This document shows positions 49,357-58,849 of a DNA stretch of 64,000 nucleotides, one piece after another. The notes beneath the pieces were generated by a model. The model was not told the origin of the DNA. It made no database searches and was given only the letters and a program-made list of their open reading frames with translations. Each line of letters begins with the position of its first letter. The stretch's first letter is position 1. The translations under genes were made by a program, and so were the position numbers. Origin of the DNA: Hymenobacter sp. APR13 (GTDB taxonomy: Bacteria > Bacteroidota > Bacteroidia > Cytophagales > Hymenobacteraceae); NCBI RefSeq assembly GCF_000737515.1, contig NZ_CP006587.1:3219001-3283000 (forward strand), in the 5' to 3' direction.

Positions 49357-51792
49357 ATGAACGAGCACAACATTCAGGAAAACAACTACATGCTGAACGA
49401 CCTGGCCGCGAAAGCGAAGCAGGAGTTCTTTCCCGGCAAGGTAGTGGCCAGCCAGCAGGACGGCTCCGATTTCGTTTTCCGCTGCGACAACGGGGCCCTG
49501 CTCCGGCTGGAGGTCATCACCGATAAAGTTCTGCGCTTCCGCTATGCCTCGGAGGTGGGGTTTGCGCCCGATTTCAGCTACGCCTTCCCCAACGGCGTGC
49601 CCGCCCGCCAGGCGCCCGAGTTTCTGGAGTTCCGGGAGCGGCCCGACCATTACCGCATCACCACCGACCGCCTGATCTGCACCGTAGCCAAGGACGGCCT
49701 GAAAACCCGCGTGCTCGACCGTTCCGGCAACACGCTGGTGCAGGACGAGAAAGGCTACCACTGGGAGTACGACTACGACACCGGCAACGACATCGTGAAG
49801 ATGAGCAAGCAGGTGCAGAGCGGCGTGCACTACTACGGCCTCGGCGACAAGCCCGACAACATGAACCTGCGCGGCAAGCGCTTCACCAACTGGGGCAGTG
49901 ATACCTACGGCTACGTGAAGGGCTCCGACCCACTCTACAAGAACATTCCGCTGTACCTGGAGCTGCAGCAGAAGATTGCCCACGGCATTTTCTTCGACAA
50001 CTCCTTCAAGGCCAGCTTCGACTTTGCCGCTGAGCGTGCCGACGTGACCAGTTTCTGGGCCCAGGGCGGCGAGATGAACTACTACTTCATCTACGGCCCC
50101 AGCCTGCTTGAAGTGACCGAGGAGTACACCCGCCTGACCTGCCCGCCCGAACTGCCGCCGCTGTGGGCGCTGGGCTACCACCAGTGCAAGTGGAGCTACT
50201 TCCCCGAAAGCAACTTCCGCGAAATTGCCAAGGGCTTCCGCGACCGGCAGATTCCCTGCGACGCTCTGTACCTCGACATCGACTACATGGACGGGTACCG
50301 CTGCTTCACCTGGAGCCCCACGCACTTCCCCGAGCCCAAGCGCATGGTGCAGGAGCTGGCCCAGGACGGCTTCAAAACCATCGTCATCATCGACCCCGGC
50401 ATCAAGATTGACCCCAACTACCGGGTGTTTGCCGAGGGCCTGGAAAAAGACGTGTACTGCCGCCGCGCCGACGGCCCGCTGATGAAGGGCTCGGTGTGGC
50501 CCGGCCTCTGCAACTTCCCCGACTACACCCGCCCCGACGTGCGCGAATGGTGGGCCGGCCTGTTTAAAGGCCTGATTGAGGAAACTGGCGTGCGCGGCGT
50601 CTGGAACGACATGAACGAGCCGGCGGTGTTTGAGAAGGGCACCTTCCCCGATGACGTGCGCTTCGACTACGACGGCCACCCGGCCTCGCACAAAAAGGCC
50701 CACAACATCTACGGTATGCAGATGGCCCGCGCCACCAACGAGGGCGTGAAGCAGTTCAGCTACCCCAACCGGCCGTTCACCATCACGCGCAGCACCTACG
50801 CCGGCGGCCAGCGCTACTCCTCCGCCTGGACCGGCGACAACATCGCCTCCTGGGAGCACCTGTGGCTGGCCAACATCCAGTGCCAGCGCCTGAGCATCAG
50901 TGGGTTCAGCTTTATCGGCTCCGATATCGGCGGCTTTATTGATACGCCCGACGGCGAGCTGTACGTGCGCTGGGTGGCGCTGGGCGCCTTCCACCCGTTC
51001 TTCCGCACCCACTCCAGCGGCGACCACGGCGACCAGGAGCCCTGGAGCTTCGGCGAAAACTTCATGGAGCTGGCCCGCGGCTTCATTGAGTTGCGCTACC
51101 GCCTGCTGCCCTACATGTACAGCACGTTCTGGCAGTACGTCAGCCAGGGCACGCCCATGCTGCGCCCGCTGGCCTTCCTCGACCAGACCGACACCGACAC
51201 CTACCTGCGCATGGCCGAGTTCAGCCTCGGCGACCACCTGCTGGTGTGCCCCATCACGCAGGCCGGCGCCGATGGCCGCTGGATGTACCTGCCCCGCGGC
51301 GACTGGTTCTACTACTACACCGACGAAGCCAAGAGCGGCGGCGCCGAAGTGTGGGCCGCTGCCGGCCTCGACCGGATTCCGCTGTTCGTGCGCGCCGGCG
51401 CCGTTATTCCAATGTATCCGGTGCAGCAGTACGTGGGCGAAAAGGTGATTGACGAGGTGACGCTGCACGTCTACTACAAAGCCAGCCAGGAAAGCAGCGT
51501 GCTCTACGACGACGGCGGCGAAGGCTACGGCTACCAGAGCGGCCAGAGCACCACCCGCCGCTTCACTGTCACGGGCACCGAAAGCGGCCTGCTGCTGCAG
51601 CAAGCCACCGAAGGCGACTATCAGCCGAGCTTCACGCGCTACCGTGTGGTGCTGCACGGCCTGCCCTTCCAGCCCGCCGCCTACAGCACCGACGGCCAGC
51701 CCGCCGAAGCGGTAGCCGTCACCCTCGAAACCGGCCTCACGCTGCCCGGGGTAGTCGTGGATGCCACGTTCACGGAGCTGGTGGTCGGGTAG
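49357..51792 (+). CDS. GH31 alpha-glucosidase
   Basis: 811 residues. An alternative ATG at 49390 would remove MNEHNIQENNY. The N-terminal beta-sandwich (DUF4968-like, about 20-230) leads into a (beta/alpha)8 barrel. The nucleophile Asp is in RGVWNDMNEPAVFEKG (about residue 415) and the acid/base Asp in SSAWTGDNIASWEHLWLANI near residue 488. PPLWALGYHQCKWSYFPESN and GFSFIGSDIGGFIDTPDGEL are also GH31 landmarks. A C-terminal DUF5110 domain is present. No signal peptide, so it likely acts on maltose, maltodextrin or isomaltose in the cytoplasm. With glgB it suggests glycogen turnover. Confidence 0.95.
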   Translation: MNEHNIQENNYMLNDLAAKAKQEFFPGKVVASQQDGSDFVFRCDNGALLRLEVITDKVLRFRYASEVGFAPDFSYAFPNGVPARQAPEFLEFRERPDHYRITTDRLICTVAKDGLKTRVLDRSGNTLVQDEKGYHWEYDYDTGNDIVKMSKQVQSGVHYYGLGDKPDNMNLRGKRFTNWGSDTYGYVKGSDPLYKNIPLYLELQQKIAHGIFFDNSFKASFDFAAERADVTSFWAQGGEMNYYFIYGPSLLEVTEEYTRLTCPPELPPLWALGYHQCKWSYFPESNFREIAKGFRDRQIPCDALYLDIDYMDGYRCFTWSPTHFPEPKRMVQELAQDGFKTIVIIDPGIKIDPNYRVFAEGLEKDVYCRRADGPLMKGSVWPGLCNFPDYTRPDVREWWAGLFKGLIEETGVRGVWNDMNEPAVFEKGTFPDDVRFDYDGHPASHKKAHNIYGMQMARATNEGVKQFSYPNRPFTITRSTYAGGQRYSSAWTGDNIASWEHLWLANIQCQRLSISGFSFIGSDIGGFIDTPDGELYVRWVALGAFHPFFRTHSSGDHGDQEPWSFGENFMELARGFIELRYRLLPYMYSTFWQYVSQGTPMLRPLAFLDQTDTDTYLRMAEFSLGDHLLVCPITQAGADGRWMYLPRGDWFYYYTDEAKSGGAEVWAAAGLDRIPLFVRAGAVIPMYPVQQYVGEKVIDEVTLHVYYKASQESSVLYDDGGEGYGYQSGQSTTRRFTVTGTESGLLLQQATEGDYQPSFTRYRVVLHGLPFQPAAYSTDGQPAEAVAVTLETGLTLPGVVVDATFTELVVG

Positions 51793-52075
51793 AAAATCGG
51801 CTGTCAGTCATACAGATTGCGGATTTGGCTCCGGTCCGGCGGCTTTTTCAGCCGTCGGGCCGGTCGTCGAAAGTAACTGGCGCACGTCCGGCTGGCGGCG
51901 GATACCTCGTTCACCCCGCGACCAGCCCAACTGCTGCTAGAGCCGCCGAGCCGGAGCCTGGGCCAGTTACCAGAAAGTGACAGGCTTTCCGTTCTCTGAG
52001 CGGGAGCGGGAGGTGAGGCGCAACGCGAGAACCTAACGTATCCGTTTGCCCACAAACGACGACTTGCCGGCCCGG
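51793..52075. other. Intergenic region between GH31 and the T9SS metalloprotease
   Basis: About 280 bases with no credible gene before the palindrome at 52076. A weak 'ggtccggcggctttttcagccgtcgggcc' inverted segment (about 51834-51863) is present. Confidence 0.4.
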
Positions 52076-52117
52076 AAAGCAAAAGCGCGAACTGTACAGT
52101 TCGCGCTTTTGCTTTTT
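52076..52117. terminator. Bidirectional terminator, 40-bp perfect palindrome
   Basis: AAAGCAAAAGCGCGAACTGT (52076-52095) is exactly complementary to ACAGTTCGCGCTTTTGCTTT (52096-52115) with no unpaired loop bases, then TT. It sits 24 bases before the stop of the leftward metalloprotease and serves both convergent genes. Confidence 0.88.
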
Positions 52118-52138
52118 GATACAAGGAAAGTTCGCGGC

Positions 52139-54595
52139 TTACTGCACCAGCAGCCGCTGCGCCTGCCCGCCGCTGCGCACCAGATACACGCCCGGCGCCA
52201 GGCCGGCGGGCAGCTGCAGTTCCAGCGGTCCGGCGGGCGCGGTAGCCGTCAGCAGCACCCGGCCCGAGAGGTCGAGCAGCTGTACGGGCTGGCCGGCAGT
52301 GAGGCCCGCCACGGTCAGGTGGTCGTGGGCGGGGTTGGGCCACACCTGCAGCGTGGCGGTACGGGCACCGGCCACGGCCAGCACCCGCACCGGCGACAGG
52401 GTTTCGGTGCCGTCGAGGTCGGTCTGGCGCAGGCGGTAGTAGACGGTGCTGCTGCCGTAGGATGGCAGGCGCGGGTCCGCGAAACGGTAGGCGGTGGGAG
52501 CGGCGCTGCTGCCACGGCCGGCCACCCAGCCAATCTGCCGGAAATCGGTGCCGTTTGCCGACGCTTCCACCGCAAAGCCCCGGTTGTTCTGCTCCGAAGC
52601 CGTGGTCCAGGCGAGTTCGGCGGCGTTGGCCCGGGCCTCAGCCGTAAAGCTGCTCAGCACCACCGGCAGCGGCGCCACGGGGCCCGAAAGGGTCAGGTTG
52701 GCGTTACTGATGTCAAAAAACACGTTGCCGATGGCCTCAATCTTCAAGCGGCCCTGGGTGGTGGTGCTGGTAGGCAGCCGCACGGTAGCGGTACCGTTGT
52801 TGGGAGTACTGGCCAGGAGTTCGGTCGGAAACGTCTGGCCGCCGTCCGTGGAAAACAGGATGCGCACGGCCGCGCAGTTCACCGGCGCCTGGTCGGTGCC
52901 AAGTACGTCCCAGGTGACGGTATAGAGGCTGCCCGGTGCCACCGTCGCGGCCGTGTTGGCGGCAGTCACCCGGAAGGGCCCCGCATCGGCCACGTTCATC
53001 GAAACGTTGCCCGCCGCCACGCCGCCGCGGTTGTCGCGGGCCGTGAGGCGGAAGTTGAGCGTGCGGGTCACCAGCGGTAGTATTTCCCCCACCGACGCCG
53101 AGTTGCTCAGCACCGCCGACAGCATCGGGAACGTGCGGGCGGGGCTGGCTACGGGCACAAAGCTGCGGAACAGGGGCGGGCCGCTGGCATCGGTGGCGGC
53201 GCTGGCCAGGCTGGTGCTCGTACCCCGGTCGAGTTGCTCCCAGGAGTAGCTCAGGGCGTCGCCGTCGGGGTCGGAGCCAGTGCCGGCCAGCGTGAAGGGC
53301 GTACCCTGCGGAATGGTGTAGGTGCTAGGCGGCACCGTAACGCTAGGCGGCTGGTTGCCGGTGGCGCTCAGCGTGCCACAGGTCAGCTCCGGCAGAATGG
53401 CGCTAAGGCTGCCCGCGTGGAAAAACGGAATGCCGCCGCCCACGTTGTCGGGCGCACAGCGCGAGTCATACGACATGATGGTATTGCCGGCGCCCGGCTC
53501 GTAAGCCAGCTCAGGGCTGCGGTTGCCGCCGCCGCAGTTGCCCTGGTCGCCGTTGAAGGTGTGGTTGGAGCCAAGCTGGTGCCCGATTTCATGGGTCGTA
53601 ACCGTCGCCATCAACGAAGCTGAGCCTCCAGTGGATGCCCCGCCGGCCTTATAGCCGCTGGTGCTTAGGCACACCACGCCCACATAAGCCACGCCCGAAT
53701 AGCCGCCACTGCGGTAGCCCAGCACGTGGCCTAGGTCGTAGTTGGCAGAGCCGATGGCATTGTCGACCACCGTGCGGTTGGTGTTCATCAGCGCCGTCGG
53801 GCTGCTGTTATCATACGGATCAGCGGCTGCGTCCGTAAAAATCAGCGCGTCGGTGTTGGCCACTAACTGCAGGCGCAACGACAGGTCGCGCTCGTACACG
53901 GCGTTCAGCGAGTTTACCAGCGTTACCATAGTCCCCAGGGTGTTGTCTTTGGTGCCCCCACCCAGGCTCTGCACATATTCGCCGGTGGCGGCCATGGCCA
54001 GGCGCAGGGTGCGCCGCTGGCCTCCATAGGGAGCCGGAGCTGGCGGCGGGGTGCCACCGGCCGGCCGCCGGGCTTGCCCCGGTACCGGCAGGGCCCGGCA
54101 GTCGAATTCCGGTATCTCACCGAGGCGACTCTGGTAGCGGCCGGGCGTTTCGGCATCGGCCTCTACACTGACGACGCCGGCCGGCCCTAGTACCTGAGCG
54201 TGCAGGCCGGCCGGCGTCCATTCCAGGCGGGCCGTGGTGCCGGGCTCGTCGAGGCTACGGGCGGCGTAGGTGCGGATGCGCGGGTAGCGGGCGGCCAGCG
54301 CCGGCGCCATCACCGGCACCTGCGTCACGGCAAAGCGGTGCAGCTGGCCGTCGGGGTAGGGGATTTCCAGCGTCACGGCCTGCTCGGGGTGGTTTTCCGG
54401 CGGGGCAGTGGCTAGGCGGCGCGCCAGCCGGGTAGTATCCAAGCTATACCAGCGGGCCGGAACTGCCAGCGGGCCTCGAGCCGCCGGCGCGGCCACTTCC
54501 TGCCACAGTGCATCAGCAGCTGACTGCGCCTGGGCGGCACCGGCCGAAGACAGAAAGGCAAGCAACAGGGAGGTACTCCAATAGCGGTATTTCAT
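52139..54595 (-). CDS. M12B-like zinc metalloprotease with T9SS sorting domain
   Basis: 818 residues from the ATG at 54595. The signal peptide is MKYRYWSTSLLLAFLSSAGA-AQAQS. A propeptide-like region (30-200) is followed by the reprolysin-like domain. The zinc site is HEIGHQLGSNHTF (HExxHxxGxxH, His335), with the Met-turn IMSYDSRCAPD. An immunoglobulin/cadherin-like domain (PPSVTVPPSTYTIPQGTPFT) comes next, then a fibronectin-like segment near 600. The T9SS type A C-terminal domain ends LQLPAGLAPGVYLVRSGGQA. It is predicted to be secreted by T9SS and to degrade external proteins. Confidence 0.93.
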   Translation of the reverse strand: MKYRYWSTSLLLAFLSSAGAAQAQSAADALWQEVAAPAARGPLAVPARWYSLDTTRLARRLATAPPENHPEQAVTLEIPYPDGQLHRFAVTQVPVMAPALAARYPRIRTYAARSLDEPGTTARLEWTPAGLHAQVLGPAGVVSVEADAETPGRYQSRLGEIPEFDCRALPVPGQARRPAGGTPPPAPAPYGGQRRTLRLAMAATGEYVQSLGGGTKDNTLGTMVTLVNSLNAVYERDLSLRLQLVANTDALIFTDAAADPYDNSSPTALMNTNRTVVDNAIGSANYDLGHVLGYRSGGYSGVAYVGVVCLSTSGYKAGGASTGGSASLMATVTTHEIGHQLGSNHTFNGDQGNCGGGNRSPELAYEPGAGNTIMSYDSRCAPDNVGGGIPFFHAGSLSAILPELTCGTLSATGNQPPSVTVPPSTYTIPQGTPFTLAGTGSDPDGDALSYSWEQLDRGTSTSLASAATDASGPPLFRSFVPVASPARTFPMLSAVLSNSASVGEILPLVTRTLNFRLTARDNRGGVAAGNVSMNVADAGPFRVTAANTAATVAPGSLYTVTWDVLGTDQAPVNCAAVRILFSTDGGQTFPTELLASTPNNGTATVRLPTSTTTQGRLKIEAIGNVFFDISNANLTLSGPVAPLPVVLSSFTAEARANAAELAWTTASEQNNRGFAVEASANGTDFRQIGWVAGRGSSAAPTAYRFADPRLPSYGSSTVYYRLRQTDLDGTETLSPVRVLAVAGARTATLQVWPNPAHDHLTVAGLTAGQPVQLLDLSGRVLLTATAPAGPLELQLPAGLAPGVYLVRSGGQAQRLLVQ

Positions 54596-54970
54596 GTTAG
54601 GCGGGTTGAGGACGAGAAGCCGAATCCAGCGTGCCAGCAACTTTCGAAGGCTGCTGTCTGGCAGAGGTACAACGCGAAATAATCATGAAAAATTTAACCA
54701 CATAGATTGGAGTTGTATATGTAAATAGGTGATAGTCAAATGATATATAATATATTTATATCGCCGCTTGGTTTTATCATGCAATATTCTTGTAATGTTA
54801 TCGGCCTTGTATTGGCTGAGTGCTACAGATTATTAACGGCTACAGTGACTTGGATTGTACCGGGATGCACCACCTGCTATACACGCCAACGGCCCCGGGC
54901 CGCTTCACTGGAAGCAGGCCTGGGGCCGTTGTGGAATTGGTCAGAGAAGAACCTTCGCCGCTCGGGTGCG
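54596..54970. other. Intergenic region with AT-rich island upstream of the metalloprotease
   Basis: 54680-54850 is much more AT-rich than its surroundings (runs such as TGATATATAATATATTTATA near 54738). It probably holds the metalloprotease promoter, though I cannot single out a -7 box. The right part carries the terminator at 54887. Confidence 0.5.
54887..54931 (-). terminator. Terminator of the outer-membrane protein gene
   Basis: CAACGGCCCC (54887-54896) pairs with GGGGCCGTTG (54922-54931), with extra inner pairing GGCC/GGCC and GCTTC/GAAGC. It lies about 40 bases past the stop at 54971. Confidence 0.65.
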
Positions 54971-55861
54971 CTAGAAGTTGTATGCCACGCCGCCCGACAC
55001 GCCGGTGGACTTGCCTAGGTTGCGGCCGGCTACATACGTGGCCGCACCCACCGTCAGGCCGAAGCCTTTAGCCAGCGGACGGAACGCGCTGACGCCCAAA
55101 CGCACGTAATCGACGCGGGTAGCGGGGAAGAAGCCCGTGAAGCCTGGTTGCAGAATATCGGTGCCACTCTTGTCCGACTTCTGGAAGGAAGCCAAGGCAT
55201 CGACGTACAGTTTCGGACCGGCATAGCCTACTTTAGTTTCGGCCACGAAGGCGTTGGGGGCGCTGTTATCGCGCAGGCTGTAGCCGGCCTGGCCGGTCAC
55301 GAACACGCCCGACAGCGTTTTGAGGTGCACTACGCCCTGGCCTGACACCTTGCGCGCGCCGTTGCCAATGGCAATAATATAGCCCAGCCCGCTTTCCGAC
55401 TTATAGTCGCTCACGGGCGTGCTGCCGCTCACTACGCCCAGTACGTCCAGCACATTAGTACCGATTTCGGCAGAAAACAGTTTGGCTTTCAGCAGCAGCG
55501 TAATGTCCTGCAGACCGGCGCGCTTGTTCACGTAGCCCTGCTCGCGCAGCACCTGCTCATCGGCAAACCCCTTCGACTGGATGTAGGGCAAGCTTACCAC
55601 GGCTTCTAGCTTGTCGGTGATGCCATAGCTGCCATATAGGTTCACGGAACTAACCTCTACTCGGTCGAAGATGGGCACCCGGTTGATTTTTTCCGGGGCG
55701 AGGTACACGCTCTGGTAACGCTCCAGCGTGCCCGAAACTACTACAGAGCCATGGCCCTTGCCGGGCAAAAATCCGCTAACCAAACTCTGGGCGCGGCCCG
55801 CCGAAGCCGTAGCGAAGCTCAACAGGGAGAAAGCAAGTAAAAAACGGTAGGTGTGTTGCAT
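54971..55861 (-). CDS. Outer-membrane beta-barrel protein (transporter-like)
   Basis: 296 residues. The signal peptide is MQHTYRFLLAFSLLSFATAS-AGRAQS. Alternating hydrophobic strands run throughout: SSVNLYGSYGITDKLEAVVS, LPYIQSKGFADEQVLREQGY, GLQDITLLLKAKLFSAEIGT and GYIIAIGNGARKVSGQGVVH. The last residue is Phe in VSGGVAYNF, typical of outer-membrane barrels. The layout resembles the MetA-pathway-of-phenol-degradation/transporter fold, but assignment is by shape only. A TAGTTTTG -7 box at 55882-55889 is 20 bases before the ATG. Confidence 0.75.
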   Translation of the reverse strand: MQHTYRFLLAFSLLSFATASAGRAQSLVSGFLPGKGHGSVVVSGTLERYQSVYLAPEKINRVPIFDRVEVSSVNLYGSYGITDKLEAVVSLPYIQSKGFADEQVLREQGYVNKRAGLQDITLLLKAKLFSAEIGTNVLDVLGVVSGSTPVSDYKSESGLGYIIAIGNGARKVSGQGVVHLKTLSGVFVTGQAGYSLRDNSAPNAFVAETKVGYAGPKLYVDALASFQKSDKSGTDILQPGFTGFFPATRVDYVRLGVSAFRPLAKGFGLTVGAATYVAGRNLGKSTGVSGGVAYNF

Positions 55862-55881
55862 AAAAGGGCAGTGTTAAAAGG

Positions 55882-55889
55882 CAAAACTA
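55882..55889 (-). promoter_or_regulatory. Candidate -7 box (TAGTTTTG) for the outer-membrane protein
   Basis: Exact TAnnTTTG on the minus strand, 20 bases before the ATG at 55861. A TACCTTTG on the plus strand at 55922-55929 might serve the divergent fasciclin gene with a 180-base leader. Confidence 0.4.
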
Positions 55890-56110
55890 CGGAAACTCTT
55901 CAGGAAATTGTTCTAGACAGCTACCTTTGGGGTAGACTTTGCAGGGTGTTTCATTTTGGGAAAATGCGGTAGCATCGTAATAATCAGCTTTACGTATCCA
56001 TTGCCCATAACGGATTTAGGATTAAGTAAATCCGGTTGCATTTTTTTTCGTTACTGAAATGCCTGCGGGTTTCATTTGTCCTAATAACCCTTATCTACAC
56101 CTCATTGCTC

Positions 56111-57091
56111 ATGAAAAGAATCGTACCCACCTGGTTTGCCGGCTTAGCTCTGAGCGCCCTGGTTTTGGCAGGATGCCAGAAAAACGATGAGCTCGACCCT
56201 ACCATTGCCGGAGTAGCCGTTACGAACCCTGATTTCCAGATTTTGGAAGACGCAGCAATCCGTGGCGACGTTGTGTCAATTTTGTCCAATAAGAACCCCG
56301 GCGATCCGCAGGGCAATTTCACCGTGTTTGCGCCCACCAATGAAGGCTTCGGCCGGCTGGGCCTGAACGCGGCCTCCGACCTGCTTACCCTGCAGCAGCC
56401 GTTTCTGCGCAGCACCCTGCTCTACCACGTAACCGGCGGCACGCTCAGCGGTGCTAACCTGCAGGCTGGTTTGGTTTCGCCATCGGCGCTGGGGCCGGGC
56501 CGCCGCATTATCAGCCGCGGCGGCAGCCTCTACGTCAACGGCTCGCGCATTGTGGCCACCGACGTGCGCGCCTCCAACGGCACCATCCACGCCGTGGACA
56601 AGGTGCTGCTGGCCACCGGCGCCGACATCGTGCAGTCGGCCGTGGCGCTGAAGGATGCGCAGGTGTTTACCCGGCCTGAACTGAGTTTTCTGGTGGAAGC
56701 CGTGCTGTACTGCAATCTGGCCGGGGCCCTGTCGGCCACGCCCGGCAGCGCGCCGCTCACCGTTTTCGCCCCTACCGACCAAGCCTTTAAAGACCTAGGC
56801 GTGGCCCTGAACGTACCCCTGAACGTGCCGGCTGATATCCGCAAGCTCCCACAGGCCACCGTTACGGCCGTGCTGCTCAACCACGTAGTGCCCGGCGGCC
56901 AGTTCACGCCCGAACTGCCCGAAAACAGCAACGTCACTACGGCCGGCGGCCGCCTGGCGCTGGGTGCTTTCAGCAACGGTACGCTCTCGGTGAAAGGCGC
57001 CAACAATGCCACGCCGGCCACCATGGTCATCCCGGATGTGCAGTGCACGAACGGTGTGGTGCACGTCATCGACCGGGTGTTGCTGCCCTAA
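56111..57091 (+). CDS. Two-domain fasciclin lipoprotein
   Basis: 326 residues from the ATG at 56111; an in-frame ATG at 56036 gives an odd extension before the signal. The lipobox is LSALVLAGC (Cys near residue 22). The first FAS1 domain (about 40-175) shows FTVFAPTNEGFGRLGLNAAS, LLYHVTGGTL and GTIHAVDKVLL. The second (about 190-326) shows LTVFAPTDQAFKDLGVALNV, VLLNHVVPGGQF and GVVHVIDRVLLP. FAS1 domains mediate adhesion and, in Bacteroidota, often pair with SusC/D-like systems; none is adjacent. Confidence 0.93.
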   Translation: MKRIVPTWFAGLALSALVLAGCQKNDELDPTIAGVAVTNPDFQILEDAAIRGDVVSILSNKNPGDPQGNFTVFAPTNEGFGRLGLNAASDLLTLQQPFLRSTLLYHVTGGTLSGANLQAGLVSPSALGPGRRIISRGGSLYVNGSRIVATDVRASNGTIHAVDKVLLATGADIVQSAVALKDAQVFTRPELSFLVEAVLYCNLAGALSATPGSAPLTVFAPTDQAFKDLGVALNVPLNVPADIRKLPQATVTAVLLNHVVPGGQFTPELPENSNVTTAGGRLALGAFSNGTLSVKGANNATPATMVIPDVQCTNGVVHVIDRVLLP

Positions 57092-57248
57092 GGCAAGTGC
57101 ATTAACCGAGCAGAACTACTGGTTCGGCGGCTGACTGCGGCTGCCGGTCCAATAGTGGTTTCAGGCTGGCCGGCCGCTGCCGTATTTGCCGGCCAATACG
57201 CGTCGCTGGCCAGGGGCCGGCCGGGTGTCCTGCTTATTTCCTGTTCTT

Positions 57249-58814
57249 ATGAAAAAGTTGGTTTTCGGCTCTACGTGGGTCGGATTTGTGCTGCTATTGT
57301 TTTTGCTTCTGCTGATTGGGGCCAATGCCCGGGGTCAGGCTCCGGCTGCCGTGCGCCATTCGTTGGAAGGCCAGTGGAAAGGTGCTCTGACGGTACCCGG
57401 CGGCAGCCTGCCGCTGGCCATCACCGTCACGGAACTGGCCGATGGCAACCGGTTTGCTGTGCTCGACGTGCCCATGCAACGCGTCAACCGGGAGCCGATG
57501 ACCGTTACGCCCCGCGGCGATACGCTGACGTTTGAGGCCGAGCAGGCTGGCTGCCGCTTTGTAGGCCGCCGCTCCGCCGACGGCCAGCAGCTGCTGGGCG
57601 TGTGGCAGCAGCCCGGCTATTCTACGCCGCTCACGCTGCTGTTTGTGCCGCCGGCCGTGCCGCAGGCTCCTAAGGCCTTCAAGTTCCCGCCGCCCTACCG
57701 CGTAGAGGAAGTAACAGTGCCCAACGACATCGACCACCTGCAGCTGGCCGGCACCCTGACGGTGCCTGCCGGCGAGGGGCCGTTTCCGGCCGTGGTGCTG
57801 CTCTCCGACCAGGACAGCCAGAACCGCGACGCGCAATACGGTGACTTCGCTCTGTTCGGCAATCTGGCCGACTACCTCACCCGCCGCGGCGTGGCTGTAC
57901 TGCGCCTCGACGACCGGGGTATCGGTAAATCGGGCGGCGACTCGGCCACGGCTACCGTAGCTGCCCGCCTCCACGACGCCCAGGCTGCCCTGAGCTTTCT
58001 GCGCAGCCGGCCACTGATTGATGTGGCTCATCTGGGATTGATTGGGCACGGGCAGGGCGGCAACGTGGCCCTGCTGGCGGCAGCGCAACCATTGCCCCCC
58101 AATTTCACGGTGGCCCTGGCTGCCGCCGGCTTGCCCGGCACCGACTTGCTCTCGGATCAGCGCCCGTCGCTGCTGCTGCGTGCCGGTGCCGCCGATACGG
58201 CCCTGCTGAGTCTGGCCCGCCGCCAAGATGTGGCGCGCCAGCAGGCCCAGGTCCAGGCTGATAAGATGCGGGCTTCGGGCTCCAACTCGGCGCAGGTGGC
58301 TACGTTTCTGGAGCAGCAGCGCCTGCGCCAGAAAGTAGAAGACAAAAAGCGCATGGATGCCCAGCGCAAACGCCGCCGTACTATGCTCGACATCATTGCC
58401 AACAGCCCTGATGTTTCGCAGGCGCAAGCCATCGTGGCGAATATGGTGCGGCAGGATGTGCCCGGCTTGCCGCCGGAAGCGGTGCAAACGGCCGTGGCGC
58501 GCCTCACCTCACCCTGGTACCGCGACTACGTGAAGCTGGACCCGCGCCCGGAACTAAGCAAAGCCCGGGGCGCCGTGCTACTGCTGCATGGCACCGCCGA
58601 CGACATGGCCGAGGCCCAAACCAACCTGGAATTGCTCGGCAAGGGCCTAAAAGCCAATGCCCGCGTGACCACCCAAAAAATTGAAGGCGCCAACCACTTG
58701 TTCCAGGCACCCACCACCGAGTGGCCGCTGGTAAATGGTCAGCCCCGCCCAGTGGTGTCCACGGCTACGCTCGAAACCCTACACTCCTGGATTATGGCCC
58801 GCGCGAAAGAGTAG
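57249..58814 (+). CDS. Alpha/beta-hydrolase fold protein with missing nucleophile serine (probable pseudoenzyme)
   Basis: 521 residues from the ATG at 57249. The N-terminal helix or signal is MKKLVFGSTWVGFVLLLFLL. A lipocalin-like domain (about 35-150, GQWKGALTVPGGSLPLAITV) precedes an alpha/beta-hydrolase (about 165-521). VLRLDDRGIGKSGGDSATAT is the usual 'yD.RG.G.S' strand. The nucleophile elbow reads HLGLIGHGQGGNVAL: Gly268 replaces the expected Ser in GHSxGG. The candidate triad His survives (KIEGANHLFQ) and HGTADDMAEAQTN holds an Asp near the usual site. Residues 330-420 form a charged helical insert. It may bind rather than cleave its ligand, unless another residue serves. Confidence 0.85.
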   Translation: MKKLVFGSTWVGFVLLLFLLLLIGANARGQAPAAVRHSLEGQWKGALTVPGGSLPLAITVTELADGNRFAVLDVPMQRVNREPMTVTPRGDTLTFEAEQAGCRFVGRRSADGQQLLGVWQQPGYSTPLTLLFVPPAVPQAPKAFKFPPPYRVEEVTVPNDIDHLQLAGTLTVPAGEGPFPAVVLLSDQDSQNRDAQYGDFALFGNLADYLTRRGVAVLRLDDRGIGKSGGDSATATVAARLHDAQAALSFLRSRPLIDVAHLGLIGHGQGGNVALLAAAQPLPPNFTVALAAAGLPGTDLLSDQRPSLLLRAGAADTALLSLARRQDVARQQAQVQADKMRASGSNSAQVATFLEQQRLRQKVEDKKRMDAQRKRRRTMLDIIANSPDVSQAQAIVANMVRQDVPGLPPEAVQTAVARLTSPWYRDYVKLDPRPELSKARGAVLLLHGTADDMAEAQTNLELLGKGLKANARVTTQKIEGANHLFQAPTTEWPLVNGQPRPVVSTATLETLHSWIMARAKE

Positions 58815-58849
58815 CCTAACCTTCATTTCGCGGGTTACCACCTATAATC

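Noticed and set aside
49290..49526. 78-codon frame starting ahead of the GH31 gene
   Set aside because: It overlaps GH31 out of frame and is Arg/Pro-rich. A small upstream frame is possible but nothing supports it.
49273..51657. A 794-codon open frame antisense to GH31
   Set aside because: Same effect. Composition is extreme (Val, Gly, Ala, Gln-rich) and no motif appears.
54740..54960. Possible tRNA or small RNA in the AT-rich gap
   Set aside because: No cloverleaf or recognisable RNA motif was found, only a terminator-like hairpin.
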